Positions 53,171 to 62,985 of a stretch of 64,000 nt of DNA are shown here, one piece after another. The stretch is from Synechococcus sp. BIOS-E4-1 (GTDB taxonomy: Bacteria; Cyanobacteriota; Cyanobacteriia; PCC-6307; Cyanobiaceae), in contig NZ_CP047935.1 in the NCBI RefSeq assembly GCF_014279995.1, positions 1,246,190 through 1,310,189 of the forward strand. The letters are read 5' to 3'. Made by a program: the position numbers and the translations under genes. The notes beneath the pieces were generated by a model that saw nothing but the letters and a program-made list of their open reading frames with translations, searched no databases and had not been told where the DNA came from. Each line of letters opens with the position of its first letter. The stretch's first letter is position 1.

Positions 53171-54014
53171 AATCAGGCTCGGGCTGAGATCTCTCTATAT
53201 CGTTCCCAGTCGCTTCGGTCTCCTCTGGCTTGCGGCGGCGGCGTTTCTGCTGCTCATAGCGATTCAGACCGCCAGCAACGGCACCTTGCTTCTTGGCTTT
53301 CTGATGCTGGGAGTGATGCTACTGGCGATGTTTCTCACCCACGACACGTTGCATGGTCTGACATTGCGCTGCGGGCAGCCGGCTCCTGCGTTTGCCGCTG
53401 AAAGCACCACTTACCCGCTGATTCTGGAAACCCGTTCGCCTCGGCCTCCGATGCGTCTGCGCTTCCGCGACGGGTCTGAGGCTGCAGACCTCCAGTTGTC
53501 GGCGGGAATCGCAACGCTTGATCTCCCCTGGATTCCGCAGTGCCGTGGCTGGCAGCGGCCACCGCAGCTGCAGATCGAGACCATCGCTCCGCTGGGCCTG
53601 TTCATCTGCTGGATGCGGTGGCTGCCTCCACAGGCTCAGTTGATCTGGCCGCGTCGCCGTTCAGGTCCGGTGGGAGAGCAGCCAGCATCTCGGTCCCGCG
53701 ATGGTTTGGATGAATGGCACGATCTTCGCGACGTGCGTGATCAGGAGAGACCAGCCGTTGTGGACTGGACCGGTGCCGCTCGGGGGCGACCACTGCAGGC
53801 GAAAGTGTTCAGCGATCCCAGCAATCAGGAGTGGATGCTGGAACCAGCGTCAGGTCTGCCATTGGATCGGGCTGTTGAACACCTGGCTCAGCGGGTGATG
53901 CAGTTGCATCAGCAGGGTGTGCGTTACGGACTGCATCTCCGCGGCAAAACCCTGGCACCGGATCTGGGCCTGCGTCATCGCAATGCCTGTCTGGAGGCAT
54001 TGGCGACAGCATGA
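53157..54014 (+). CDS. DUF58 membrane protein
   Basis: 285 residues. Two N-terminal helices (LLWLAAAAFLLLIAIQTASN; LLLGFLMLGVMLLAMFLTHD), then the DUF58 signature DEWHDLRDVRDQERPAVVDWTG (usually YxxGDxxRxIxW). Ends four bases into the next gene. Part of the MoxR-DUF58-transglutaminase operon. Confidence 0.85.
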   Translation: MRCDEIRLGLRSLYIVPSRFGLLWLAAAAFLLLIAIQTASNGTLLLGFLMLGVMLLAMFLTHDTLHGLTLRCGQPAPAFAAESTTYPLILETRSPRPPMRLRFRDGSEAADLQLSAGIATLDLPWIPQCRGWQRPPQLQIETIAPLGLFICWMRWLPPQAQLIWPRRRSGPVGEQPASRSRDGLDEWHDLRDVRDQERPAVVDWTGAARGRPLQAKVFSDPSNQEWMLEPASGLPLDRAVEHLAQRVMQLHQQGVRYGLHLRGKTLAPDLGLRHRNACLEALATA

Positions 54015-55783
54015 TCCGCAGGCCGTCAAAAGGAGTGCTGGCCTGGTGCGCCTTCCCGCCGTTGCTGCTGCAGTGCTTTGCCTTGAACAGTGCAGCGGCG
54101 CTCACCTGGTCGACCTGGGCCCTGGTGATCTGCGCCATGTTCAAGTTGAGGGAGTCCCGCAGGCCTTTTGACTGGCGGTTGGTGGCGTTGCTGCAGTTGC
54201 TGTCAGCAGGGTTGCTGGCGGCACAGCTGCAAAGCCTTTTGGCTTCCACTTTGCAGTTGATCGCCGTTTGCACCGCACTTGCAGCTCTGCTCAGTCATGA
54301 GCTGCAGGGGATGTTGTCATTTCGTGGATTGTTGCAACGCAGCCTTCAGCTGCTGGCGGCAGCTCTGCCTCTGGCCCTGGTGCTGTTCCTGTTAGTGCCG
54401 CGTCTTCCGCCGTTGTGGACAACGCAGTTTGGCCCTGCGCACGGTGCCGTCACAGGGCTCTCCCCTGATCTCGACCCGCTCAGCATTGCGACACTGGCAT
54501 CGGATGAAGCCTCGGCTGCCCGCCTGACGGTGGCTCAGGGAGTCGTCTTGCCTGTCGATGCCTACTGGCGTGTGCTGGTGCATGAGACGTTTGATGGACG
54601 TCGTTGGCAGCACCGTGATTCCCCTGCACCAAAGAAGTCTCTCAGTAATGGGCGCAGCACTGCGACGATCAGCCAGTGGTGGGTTGTTGAGCCCTCCGCA
54701 ACTCGTGCGCTCCCCTGGGACGGACGTTCGGCTCCGGTGGCTGCGGATCAGTGGATCACGCCGGAGGGGGAGCTGTTGATGGATGTCGCACCGCGACAGC
54801 GCCGGGCCTATCGATTGCAGGCTGCTGGGAATGCGCAGGAGTGGCAACGTCGCCCACCACTGGCAAGTGAGCGGCAGCTTCCTCGCGATGGTTTGCCTCG
54901 GCTGAGGCAGCTCGGAGAGAGCTTTCGCAGCCTGCCCAGTGATCGTGAGCGTCTGGCTGCCGTGGAGCAATGGTTTCGCACTCAGCCATTTCAATACAGT
55001 CTTCAACCTGGATCAGTGCTGGATCTGGATGAGTTTCTGTTTGATCGCCAGCTGGGTTTCTGCGGTCATTACGCCAGTGCTCTGGCGGCTTTGTTGCGTT
55101 CGGCGGATGTGCCGGCCCGTGTCGTCAGCGGTTATCGAGGTGGCCAGCTGGTGAATCCGCTGGGCGGTGCGGACTACCTCGAACTGCGCCAGAGCGATGC
55201 TCATGCCTGGGTGGACGTGTGGTTGAACGACAGCGGCTGGCAACGAGTCGACCCGACGCTCTGGATTGCTTCCACTGCTCAGAACCCTCTTTCTCAGCAA
55301 CTCCAATCCCCTCTGCGCTCAGCGTCTGAGCTGCCCTGGTGGAAGTGGATCCAGCGCCAATGGTGGGGTCTGGATCTGGTCTGGACCCGTTGGTGGCTGG
55401 GTTTCGACCAGTCCAGTCAGCAGATGTGGTTGCAACGGCTGTTCGGGCATCAACAACGATGGCTTGGTCTCACCGTGTTGTTGACATCCATGGCCGCTTC
55501 CGGTCTGGGTTGGGTGATGTTGCGCCAATCAGTCGCAGGGCGCCATCCGCTTGATCAGTCGCTGCGCTTGCTCGCGCGATTCGGTGTGGTTCCCTTGCCA
55601 GGCGAAAGTTTTGCCGCTCTTTGCAAGCGTGCGTCCCATCTTCATCCCGATCAGGCTGATCTGTTGGCCGCCATGGCTGATCGACAGCAGCTGATTGCCT
55701 ATGCACAGCTCAGTGGTTCCCGGCGCAGGGATCTGCTGCGCCAATGGCGAATCATCCGACGGCGTCTTCGCTCATGCCTCTGA
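54011..55783 (+). CDS. Transglutaminase-like membrane protein (TgpA/DUF3488 type)
   Basis: 590 residues. About five N-terminal hydrophobic segments (LLLQCFALNSAAALTWS; LALVLFLLVPRLP), then a periplasmic transglutaminase-like domain with Cys in FDRQLGFCGHYASALAALLR, His in SDAHAWVDVWLN and the Asp in RVDPTLWIAS. A last helix (LGLTVLLTSMAASGLGWVML) precedes a cytoplasmic tail. Overlaps DUF58 by 4 bases. Family members are linked to cell-envelope function. Confidence 0.88.
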   Translation: MIRRPSKGVLAWCAFPPLLLQCFALNSAAALTWSTWALVICAMFKLRESRRPFDWRLVALLQLLSAGLLAAQLQSLLASTLQLIAVCTALAALLSHELQGMLSFRGLLQRSLQLLAAALPLALVLFLLVPRLPPLWTTQFGPAHGAVTGLSPDLDPLSIATLASDEASAARLTVAQGVVLPVDAYWRVLVHETFDGRRWQHRDSPAPKKSLSNGRSTATISQWWVVEPSATRALPWDGRSAPVAADQWITPEGELLMDVAPRQRRAYRLQAAGNAQEWQRRPPLASERQLPRDGLPRLRQLGESFRSLPSDRERLAAVEQWFRTQPFQYSLQPGSVLDLDEFLFDRQLGFCGHYASALAALLRSADVPARVVSGYRGGQLVNPLGGADYLELRQSDAHAWVDVWLNDSGWQRVDPTLWIASTAQNPLSQQLQSPLRSASELPWWKWIQRQWWGLDLVWTRWWLGFDQSSQQMWLQRLFGHQQRWLGLTVLLTSMAASGLGWVMLRQSVAGRHPLDQSLRLLARFGVVPLPGESFAALCKRASHLHPDQADLLAAMADRQQLIAYAQLSGSRRRDLLRQWRIIRRRLRSCL

Positions 55784-55855
55784 GGAACTGGCTGTCTCTT
55801 GGATGGATGGATTGACCGATGTTTTTCATCGCTACTGAACCTTGGGAGCGTCAGA

Positions 55856-56197
55856 TCACAGCCTGGCTTCGGGGGTGAGCACTGAGCGGTTGACACAGCT
55901 GCCGGTGCGGACGCATTCACCGACCATCGAATCATCGAGATCAGCACAGATCTGACGTTGCACAACCTTCGTGCCGGCCTCCAGCCACAGCTCATCGGCA
56001 TCGGGATCGAGCACAAACACCCCGCACCGCTCTGCCTGCAACAAACCTGGCAACGTCACGACCAGCAGCTGAAGCAGATCGTTGTTCCGCAGAGCATCCC
56101 AACGCCGTGCCAGTTCCTGACGACGGACCACAACACGCTGCATACGTTGGTCAAGCGATTGCATGAAACGGAGTCGGCGGCCCCTCATTGTCGTCAA
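55856..56197 (-). CDS. Truncated GAF-domain-like protein
   Basis: 113 residues. The last 70 look like the first half of a GAF domain (LLQAERCGVFVLDPDADELW; GTKVVQRQICADLDDSMVGE; CVRTGSCVNRSV). A GAF domain needs about 60 more residues, and the stop comes right after CVNRSVLTPEARL. Probably the rest is lost; may be a pseudogene. Confidence 0.5.
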   Translation of the reverse strand: MTTMRGRRLRFMQSLDQRMQRVVVRRQELARRWDALRNNDLLQLLVVTLPGLLQAERCGVFVLDPDADELWLEAGTKVVQRQICADLDDSMVGECVRTGSCVNRSVLTPEARL

Positions 56198-56367
56198 CCT
56201 GCGGATGGCTGCCGAATCGCGAGGTAAAAATTTGAGCCGCAGAGATGGATGCGTCCGATCGTTCTGGATCTGCTCCTGCGCCTTCAGAGGAAGCAGCAGC
56301 TTTACCGGTAGATCAGCCCCTTTGAGCCATCTGGCTTGGCTGCGTAGCCTGGGAATTCATCTTTTCA

Positions 56368-56458
56368 AATCGTCTCTGGCTAGCAGCAGAACAACTTGCG
56401 CCGAGTTGTGGCCGGTCGTTCAACGAACCGCGATCTGGAGATCATGAGTTCAGTGATG
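56368..56458. repeat. Dispersed repeat, copy B
   Basis: Partner of 51942-52033. In this copy the frame LRRVVAGRSTNRDLEIMSSV continues open for another 20 codons. Rest of 56198-56776 shows no gene. Confidence 0.55.
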
Positions 56459-56776
56459 AAGGGCGATCAGTCTCAACTGAGGGCTTCCAACCTGTGGTCT
56501 AAGGCTGAATCAGCTGGCCGGTGTTGACGAATAATCTGCCAGTAATCATCACCACATAGCCACATTTTGATTGTCATCACGGCTACCTGACCATGGGCGA
56601 TGTGCTGTGTGTCAAACAGGCATAGGGCGGTACTTCATTGCTGAACTGACAACAGACTTCAAGAGTCATTGAGAGTTTCTGACTCAACAACACTGACATC
56701 AACAGGGTGATGACGTCAGTGTTGTTGAGAGATGGAATCAATCTGGAAAGAAAGCCCGAGGTGATTTTTTTACTGT

Positions 56777-59700
56777 TTAGGTCAACAGAATTTGCTCAAA
56801 TCCGATCTGCCCGGTTCGGATCTCAACAGCCAGATCGGTTCCAGTTGCAGAAAGCATCCATGAGCTTGGATTCAGCTGCTCCAGCTGAATGGAGCCAGTC
56901 TCCAGGCTGAGGGAACTTAGATCCAGGCGATCGTCAGCAGAAAATCCAATGATTTCATCCGGATTGTCCCTGGTTGAATCACTGATCCCCTCAAGAATGA
57001 AGTGATCAGCACCATCACCACCGATGAGTCGATCGGACCCCGGTCCGCCGATCAGAAAGTCATCCCCCTCGAGTGCTTCCAGTCGATCAGAGCTTTCACT
57101 GCCTATCAGTCGGTTCTCTCCAGGAGTTCCCAGAATGGGGAGGACGGCCCGATCACTTGAATAGGGCTGTGAGATTCCCGTTGGAATCGGTCGGACAGCA
57201 TCACCATCAGTTCCTGTAAACAAGGGCAGTCGCAGCGCATCCTCTTCTCGCCGAGCAAACCCGTCCACCTGCTCACCATTGGGTGCGGTTTCCTCCCATG
57301 GCAGATGAATATGGTCGGCATGCAAGCTCCAACCCGGCGCGAATCCATCTTCTCCATTACGGAAGCTGAGATCAACTTCACTGGCTTGAAGAAGCCGCTG
57401 ATCCAGTTCGCTACCGGCTTCAGGCAGATTCATGTAATCAGAGCTCACCAGGTGCAGGGTGTTATCAATTTGGCCGTAGTGAATCTGCAATTGCAGTTGA
57501 GGGATCAGCAAGGGATGCGCATCCGAGCCTGATCCATAGTTGAGGTGGCTTTTGTGGTCGTTGCTGTCAAGCTGATGTCCGTTCCAATGGTCTGGAAAAA
57601 TGATCACAGCCTGAAGAGGTAAATCACGCCACTCATCACCGAGGGGAATGTGGTCATAGGAGGCTGATTCGCCGATGTAATTCCAGAACACTTCACCCCG
57701 GGATTGGCGTTGATCGGGTTTCGCTGATCCAGTGATCATCTTCAATCCTGTTGGCATATTGACCAGAAGATTCGGATCATTGGGCTTAAGCACGCTGTAG
57801 TAGGCGATTGAGCTGGCTTTGGGCGTGACATAACTCCAATCCCCCCCAAGCCCATCTGTGCCTTCGTTAATCAAGCTGGGTGTCCAGTAAGTGGAAAAAT
57901 TGTTGGTTGGTTGTGCTGCCACGCTGCCAGCTGTCAGCAAAGAGCTAACGGTTGAGTTCTCATTGGTGCTGGTATTGGCAAAGAAGTCATGGGAATGCAT
58001 GAATTGCGCATTCCCCGGCGCAACGATCGGATCGGCCGCGGCCCTGTGGCTGAAAGCGATATTCGAGACAAATTCTCCCTGGGAGAAGCCCGTTAGTTCA
58101 AACGCGTCTGCGTCCTCGCCAGCAGGTTGTTCATCACCACTAGGTTGTTCGTCGCCATTTCCTTCTTCAGCTGTGCCGATGATCTGATCCAGATTGAGAT
58201 CCAGCTGAAAGAGGAGCTCATTGCTCTCGTCGGTGGTTTCAGCAGGCCCCTGCTCACCTGTGAACATGCCGCTGTCGTCCAGTATCCAGTTGAAATCACC
58301 CCAGGGTCCACGATCGAGCACGCGAATCCGGCCCATGGCATCCACTGCTGCGCCAACAAGTTCAGCCTGATCCCGCACCAGAGGAATATCACCGACCCAA
58401 TAGTTGTCGTTTCGACGAATGAGCAGAGGTTCATCACTCCCTTTCTGGACAAAGGCCTGTCCGGTGGCGTCGTCCACCCACAATCTGGCGGTACCTGAAT
58501 CAGCGATCAGGCGACGATTGGAGATTGCCTCGGTGTGGATCGTTGGCGTGATCTTTGAACCATCAATTCCATCAAACTTTGCAGCACCAAGACCAGATTC
58601 ATCACCTTCAGTGAATAAACCCCAGTCATCATCAGGTCCTTTCCATGATTCATCGCTGAAGTTGAAATAAAACATACTGTCAAATATCGCCTTATCACTT
58701 TCAATGTAATCACTGACTGCCTGAAAATATGTCTTGAGATTGGCTGCGTTTGTGACTTGATCTGTGTAGCCGCCGCTTTGCCACCCTGTTTCACCCAAGA
58801 TCAATGGAGTGTCAAAAAGACCAAGGCTGTCGAGGGCAGACCGAAAGAGAGATTCATCTGCTTTCAAAACCTCCATTTGCTTCTGTGGGGTCCATTCAGG
58901 ATTAGAGCGATTATCAAAAAATCCTGCATAGGAATGCACATTGACGTAATCAAGTTCCTGAAGAAGCTTATTGCCCTGCTGATTCCAGAAACTGCTGTCT
59001 GGTCGTAATGTTTCGCCTGCGAAGTTATAGGTGATCTGCAAATCACTGCGGTCACGAAATACCTGAACCTGCTCGCGAACGTCGTTCACTCTAAGTTCAC
59101 TGGGACTCCAGTCAGCAAGCTGTTCGTTGCCAAGGCTGAATCCCAGGATGTACTGCTCATAGGGTTGAATCACCTCCAGAGCCTGGTTAATCAATTGCGC
59201 GGCATCACTTTCATTGGTGATATAGATCCCTGCCTGTACCTTCAAATCAAGATCCATCTGATCGATCGCCTCAAGGATTCGACCGGTGTAGTTGTTAGTG
59301 CCCCAGGTGCGGATCGTGTCGAAGCCAAGAGCTGAGACCTCGTATAACGCCGATTCCAACCGCTCCTGACTGAGCCATTGCCCCTGTGAATCGACTGAAA
59401 ACCCGATTCCGCGACGACCCTCCCAGAACGGCCTGGTTGCTGCTTCGGCACTGGAAAAATTGTCTGTTGTGGCCTCTTCAGCCGCTGCATGGGTTGTTGC
59501 TCTATCAGGATTCCCTCCACCTGAATTGATCTGATCAGCATTCGTTGCAGCAGCAGAAGCGAAGACATTCGTTGGATCTTCACCAATCACAGTGAACTCA
59601 GTGCTTGCCAAAGGCAGAGCCCCTTTCGAGGTCGTCTCCAACACCTCAATTCGATAAGCACCACTCGTTGGTGGCGTCATCAGCAGTCGCCAGTGCCCAT

Positions 59701-59905
59701 CATCAGCAACTACTACACCTTGGTGAGTCATCTCCTCGCCAAACGTGCCCTCCGGTTGCCAGTACCTTCCGGAGTCAAGGTGGAGAATGCTCACCTCAAC
59801 CACAGCCCCAATCCCGCGGCCGGGTAGTTCGCCGTAGATCCCTGTTTCGATGCCGGTCTGCATGACGGTGTCATCATCTGGCCATATCAGAATGTTTTCA
59901 ATCAT
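56777..59905 (-). CDS. Large GH17-like glycosidase with RTX C-terminus
   Basis: 1042 residues from the ATG at 59905 (MIENILIWPDDDTVMQTGIE). No signal peptide, consistent with type I secretion. The N-terminal about 115 residues form a beta domain; about 165-460 form a glycosidase barrel with GFDTIRTWGTNNYTGRILEA, FSLGNEQLADW (acid/base Glu) and LILGETGWQSGGY (nucleophile Glu), as in GH17 beta-1,3-glucanases. The C-terminus has RTX calcium-binding nonapeptides (GGPGSDRLIGGDGADHFILE). Likely a secreted glucan-degrading or surface protein. Confidence 0.78.
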   Translation of the reverse strand: MIENILIWPDDDTVMQTGIETGIYGELPGRGIGAVVEVSILHLDSGRYWQPEGTFGEEMTHQGVVVADDGHWRLLMTPPTSGAYRIEVLETTSKGALPLASTEFTVIGEDPTNVFASAAATNADQINSGGGNPDRATTHAAAEEATTDNFSSAEAATRPFWEGRRGIGFSVDSQGQWLSQERLESALYEVSALGFDTIRTWGTNNYTGRILEAIDQMDLDLKVQAGIYITNESDAAQLINQALEVIQPYEQYILGFSLGNEQLADWSPSELRVNDVREQVQVFRDRSDLQITYNFAGETLRPDSSFWNQQGNKLLQELDYVNVHSYAGFFDNRSNPEWTPQKQMEVLKADESLFRSALDSLGLFDTPLILGETGWQSGGYTDQVTNAANLKTYFQAVSDYIESDKAIFDSMFYFNFSDESWKGPDDDWGLFTEGDESGLGAAKFDGIDGSKITPTIHTEAISNRRLIADSGTARLWVDDATGQAFVQKGSDEPLLIRRNDNYWVGDIPLVRDQAELVGAAVDAMGRIRVLDRGPWGDFNWILDDSGMFTGEQGPAETTDESNELLFQLDLNLDQIIGTAEEGNGDEQPSGDEQPAGEDADAFELTGFSQGEFVSNIAFSHRAAADPIVAPGNAQFMHSHDFFANTSTNENSTVSSLLTAGSVAAQPTNNFSTYWTPSLINEGTDGLGGDWSYVTPKASSIAYYSVLKPNDPNLLVNMPTGLKMITGSAKPDQRQSRGEVFWNYIGESASYDHIPLGDEWRDLPLQAVIIFPDHWNGHQLDSNDHKSHLNYGSGSDAHPLLIPQLQLQIHYGQIDNTLHLVSSDYMNLPEAGSELDQRLLQASEVDLSFRNGEDGFAPGWSLHADHIHLPWEETAPNGEQVDGFARREEDALRLPLFTGTDGDAVRPIPTGISQPYSSDRAVLPILGTPGENRLIGSESSDRLEALEGDDFLIGGPGSDRLIGGDGADHFILEGISDSTRDNPDEIIGFSADDRLDLSSLSLETGSIQLEQLNPSSWMLSATGTDLAVEIRTGQIGFEQILLT

Positions 59906-60229
59906 GAAGGGATGTGGATGAATGCCACGAATGATCCTTTTCAAGATGCGCCCAGCTAATCCATCAGTTGTGACTCAATTTCCAAGACGTATAACTAAAT
60001 CTGACTGGTCATTAATAAGAAAATTAAGATGTTCGGCTACAACCGTATGGTCGATGGATTTAGAATGTTACTCGTATTGCCTGCTGTCTTGTGGCTGTGG
60101 CTCAATCTCCGAGGTTTGTTGATATTTGACGCTAATGATTGACTTTCTATATCAGAGTCATGCAGGGTGGATCATCAAAATTCATTCAAGCTTCAGCATT
60201 CATCAGTCGACACGCATTTGATTGTGCTC
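59906..60229. other. Intergenic stretch
   Basis: Promoter-length AT-rich DNA between the RTX protein and the small plus-strand ORF; no gene recognised. Confidence 0.4.
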
Positions 60230-60396
60230 ATGATGGGACTTGATCGCTATGCGAATCAGCGGTTGACGTTGCTGTATAAAAAAAACAGCTTCTGATCAAG
60301 CAAAGCCCATGGGTTGTTCTGCTGCTGAGCGCCTGTGGAGTGGTCCCTGTGTTGTCTGTGATTTTTCTGCAACTGGGCTTGAGTTTGGGCAAGTGA
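60230..60396 (+). CDS. Small membrane protein split by a slippery A-run
   Basis: Frame 0 reads MMGLDRYANQRLTLLYKKNSF and stops at 60293. At 60280-60286 the heptamer A AAA AAC lies in frame. A -1 shift there continues QLLIKQSPWVVLLLSACG and VVPVLSVIFLQLGLSLGK to the stop at 60394, one clean membrane helix. The second half has no own start codon. Either a programmed -1 shift, transcript slippage on the eight A, or a simple indel that broke the gene. Confidence 0.4.
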
Positions 60397-60531
60397 TGGG
60401 TTGTCTGTCATGAAGGGCCAGGGCCCACTCCCTCTGCCTGCCCAGGCAGCTTCCGCTGGAAGCCGTCAAGAGGCAGGTCGTGTTTCCTGCTGGACAGACG
60501 GCTTGGCTCGCTTTTGTGCCTCGTTGATTGC

Positions 60532-60711
60532 CTACATGGTTTGCCCCTCGCAGTCATGGCTTTTTCGCGCGACTTTGTGACTGCAGTCACGCCAGTAGAG
60601 CCACTGACGTTCAATGTCTGTAAGGGCACCATGTCTGTTGGCGTCGTCAAAGCGATACGCGGGCGAGTCCAAGGCGGCTAGTGCCAGAGGGCAATTCAAG
60701 GCAGTTTTCAT
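60532..60711 (-). CDS. Small hydrophilic protein, 59 residues
   Basis: MKTALNCPLALAALDSPAYR, then FDDANRHGALTDIERQWLYW and RDCSHKVARKSHDCEGQTM. Three Cys, no membrane segment. The DIERQWLYWRDC region looks like a conserved core. Start at the ATG closest to a long upstream promoter-like gap. Missed by length cut-offs. Confidence 0.55.
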   Translation of the reverse strand: MKTALNCPLALAALDSPAYRFDDANRHGALTDIERQWLYWRDCSHKVARKSHDCEGQTM

Positions 60712-60961
60712 ATTTCATCTAACGCAAGTATCCATACTCCAGATCGTTGAGCTGGCTTTGTCCATCCGTATAAATGCCAGATTCTGTTGGTAAGAGAGTC
60801 CTGTTGACGACGTGAAACGCGAGGTTGCCGACTTGCCTGCAGCACGACCACAGGCAGGTATTTACTCATGAGGGAATATTCCTAGGTAGTTTATTCCTCG
60901 ATACAAATAAATTGACTTCCTGATGTGGCTCTCTTATAGATCACACACTTGGGAGACAGTC

Positions 60962-61138
60962 ATGTATGAATTGAACAATGAATCCATTCAAAGCTCAATG
61001 ACTGAGCGCTGGGATGCGCTTGAAGATTATTTTGTCTGCATCACGGAATGTGATTTGAATGATGAAACCTGCATCACCAGTTGCCTTGTGACTCATTTGA
61101 AAATTGATGATGGCTCAGAGACGGCTGTAGCCGCATAG
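60962..61138 (+). CDS. Twin-CX3C small protein, copy 2
   Basis: 58 residues: MYELNNESIQSSMTERWDAL, EDYFVCITECDLNDETCITS and CLVTHLKIDDGS. Cys-x3-Cys-x6-Cys-x3-Cys, with Tyr-Phe before and His after, all as in copy 1 at 14.3 kb. An in-frame ATG at 60923 would add 13 residues absent from copy 1. Soluble, acidic. Confidence 0.75.
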   Translation: MYELNNESIQSSMTERWDALEDYFVCITECDLNDETCITSCLVTHLKIDDGSETAVAA

Positions 61139-61331
61139 AGCTTTAATCCTCCAAGGCAAGTGGCGTATGCCTTATTCAGCCCAAGAGCGGAGTTTGAGTC
61201 AACGTGGCGACGGTTTGACTGGAGAATCGTCGCACTCTGCTTCTCATCGATTTAGCTTGTTTCAATTATTCAGTGGCCTTGAGCCAGATCAGATCATTCC
61301 GAAGCAGCATTCACCTAAAGGCAGCGATTTG

Positions 61332-62381
61332 CTATTGCTTCTCGACCTTCACTTTCATGATTGCACCTGGTGCTGGCACGTATGCACGAAGGACTCCATA
61401 AAAGTCTTTGCCAGTGGGAATTCCGTTTTTTCCACTTCCATCCGGACTGAGTGTGATGGTTGTTGTTCCGTCTTGGTTTGGCTCTGAGGAGAATGTGGTC
61501 CGGTCGTAGATCTTTCGATCGTTCGGGATCAGCAGTTTGTTATCGGTTCCGTAGAGGGTCACTGAGAAGTAGCCACCCGGGTTGTAGAGCCCTGCAGGCA
61601 CAGTCACGACATACGTGGCATCACCGCGCAAAGGTGTACCGGTGTCGTCGACCAAGATGGTCCCGTAACGGACCGTGTCTGAAGGCGTTCCTAGCTGGCC
61701 CAACTTCACTCCGGCTGAGAGGTCGAGGAAGCTGACGTCTCCGCTGACACGATCGAAGGCGTCATCGGGGTTGATATAGGTGATCACCGTGTCGATGACG
61801 GCCTGGGCGTTCTTTTCCGTCTCTGGGCTGAATTGCTTGACTTCACGCTGCATGTCTCCCTTGCCGCCCTGCATCTGGAATTGGCTACGGGAGGCGACGA
61901 CTGCGTCCAGGTTGTCGACAACAACCATCCTGGTCAGCACAAGACCTTGATCCGTTTCAAGCTCAACCACCTCAAAGTCGCCCTCGGGTATCGTTTGACT
62001 GGGTCGTTTGAGCAGGATCGGCTTGGTTGGGTTGGTGATCACAGCCGGCACATTGTGCTTCATATCGAAGACCGACACCGACAGGAATTTGTCGTAAGTC
62101 GGCGTTGTCAGGATCGCCGGGCCGTCTGAAATCGAGAACCAGTTGTAGCCGTAGTCGACAGTGGCTTGTGGCGTGACCACGGTGGTGTCGCTGGGATCCA
62201 CCAAACCTGTGAACTGGAAGGAGCCCTTCCCGTTCTTCTCCAGCCAAGTGTTCATCATCTTGACCTGTTCCTGATTTGGAAACTCCCTCAAATAGGACTC
62301 GACAGTTTCCTGTGCTGCTGCGACTGGACTCAGAGTCAGCAGAGGCAGAAGACAGAGGAAACGACGAAGGCGGTGAGACAT
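61332..62381 (-). CDS. Exported DUF1254/DUF1214-like protein
   Basis: 349 residues from the ATG at 62381. Signal peptide MSHRLRRFLCLLPLLTLSPV ending AAAQ. Mature part: TPQATVDYGYNWFSISDGPA, DKFLSVSVFDMKHNVPAVIT, and C-terminal LYNPGGYFSVTLYGTDNKLL with RKIYDRTTFSSEPNQDGTTT, typical of DUF1254/DUF1214 envelope proteins. Function unknown. Upstream in-frame ATG codons lack a signal-peptide context. Confidence 0.82.
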   Translation of the reverse strand: MSHRLRRFLCLLPLLTLSPVAAAQETVESYLREFPNQEQVKMMNTWLEKNGKGSFQFTGLVDPSDTTVVTPQATVDYGYNWFSISDGPAILTTPTYDKFLSVSVFDMKHNVPAVITNPTKPILLKRPSQTIPEGDFEVVELETDQGLVLTRMVVVDNLDAVVASRSQFQMQGGKGDMQREVKQFSPETEKNAQAVIDTVITYINPDDAFDRVSGDVSFLDLSAGVKLGQLGTPSDTVRYGTILVDDTGTPLRGDATYVVTVPAGLYNPGGYFSVTLYGTDNKLLIPNDRKIYDRTTFSSEPNQDGTTTITLSPDGSGKNGIPTGKDFYGVLRAYVPAPGAIMKVKVEKQ

Positions 62382-62985
62382 CTCTGAAATTCTGAAGGGG
62401 GAACGCGGTCTTGATCCCTGTAAGGGAGATTTTTGCAGCAATCCGACTGATGTCACTGACTTTGTTATCGATGCCTCAATTCTCTTCTGGCTTTGATCAC
62501 CTGTCGCTAAAGGTGTTGTTGGTGGCCTCGTCATGCCATTGAGAGCATCTCTGCAGAAGACCAAACCTTGAGCGCAGTTTCGCTGCATGGTTCGCCTCTA
62601 GGCAGAATCGTGGCTACGAAACCTGAATTGCGTGGTTGCGAGCAGCATCCAATCTGAGGACCAGAGCTGGCCCTGGTGGCCGCTGCTGCCAATCTTGAGT
62701 GCCTCATTGCAGTGGATTTGAGGGGTTGATCCCTGAGTTATCCCTGGATTTTTGTGCAACTGGTCAGAGTTATGTGCAACTGAGAGTGATCGCATGACAG
62801 ACCGACTTTCGACAGAGATAACCGTCGATGGCATCAAGGCAAACGTTCGAGAAGAAATGCAAAAAGCACTTCGAGAACGAGCGAAATGATCAAGCAACTC
62901 TGCAAATGCTTAAATTCCAAGAGCCATAATCTGCAACACTGATGCAATCAATTTTGATTCTCAATAATTAATCGTAGTTTGAACT
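62382..62985. other. Intergenic stretch with a possible mini-ORF
   Basis: One 31-codon plus frame at 62794-62889 (MTDRLSTEITVDGIKANVRE) might be a helix-forming mini-protein, or nothing. TGATCGC precedes its ATG. No other signal. Confidence 0.35.
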
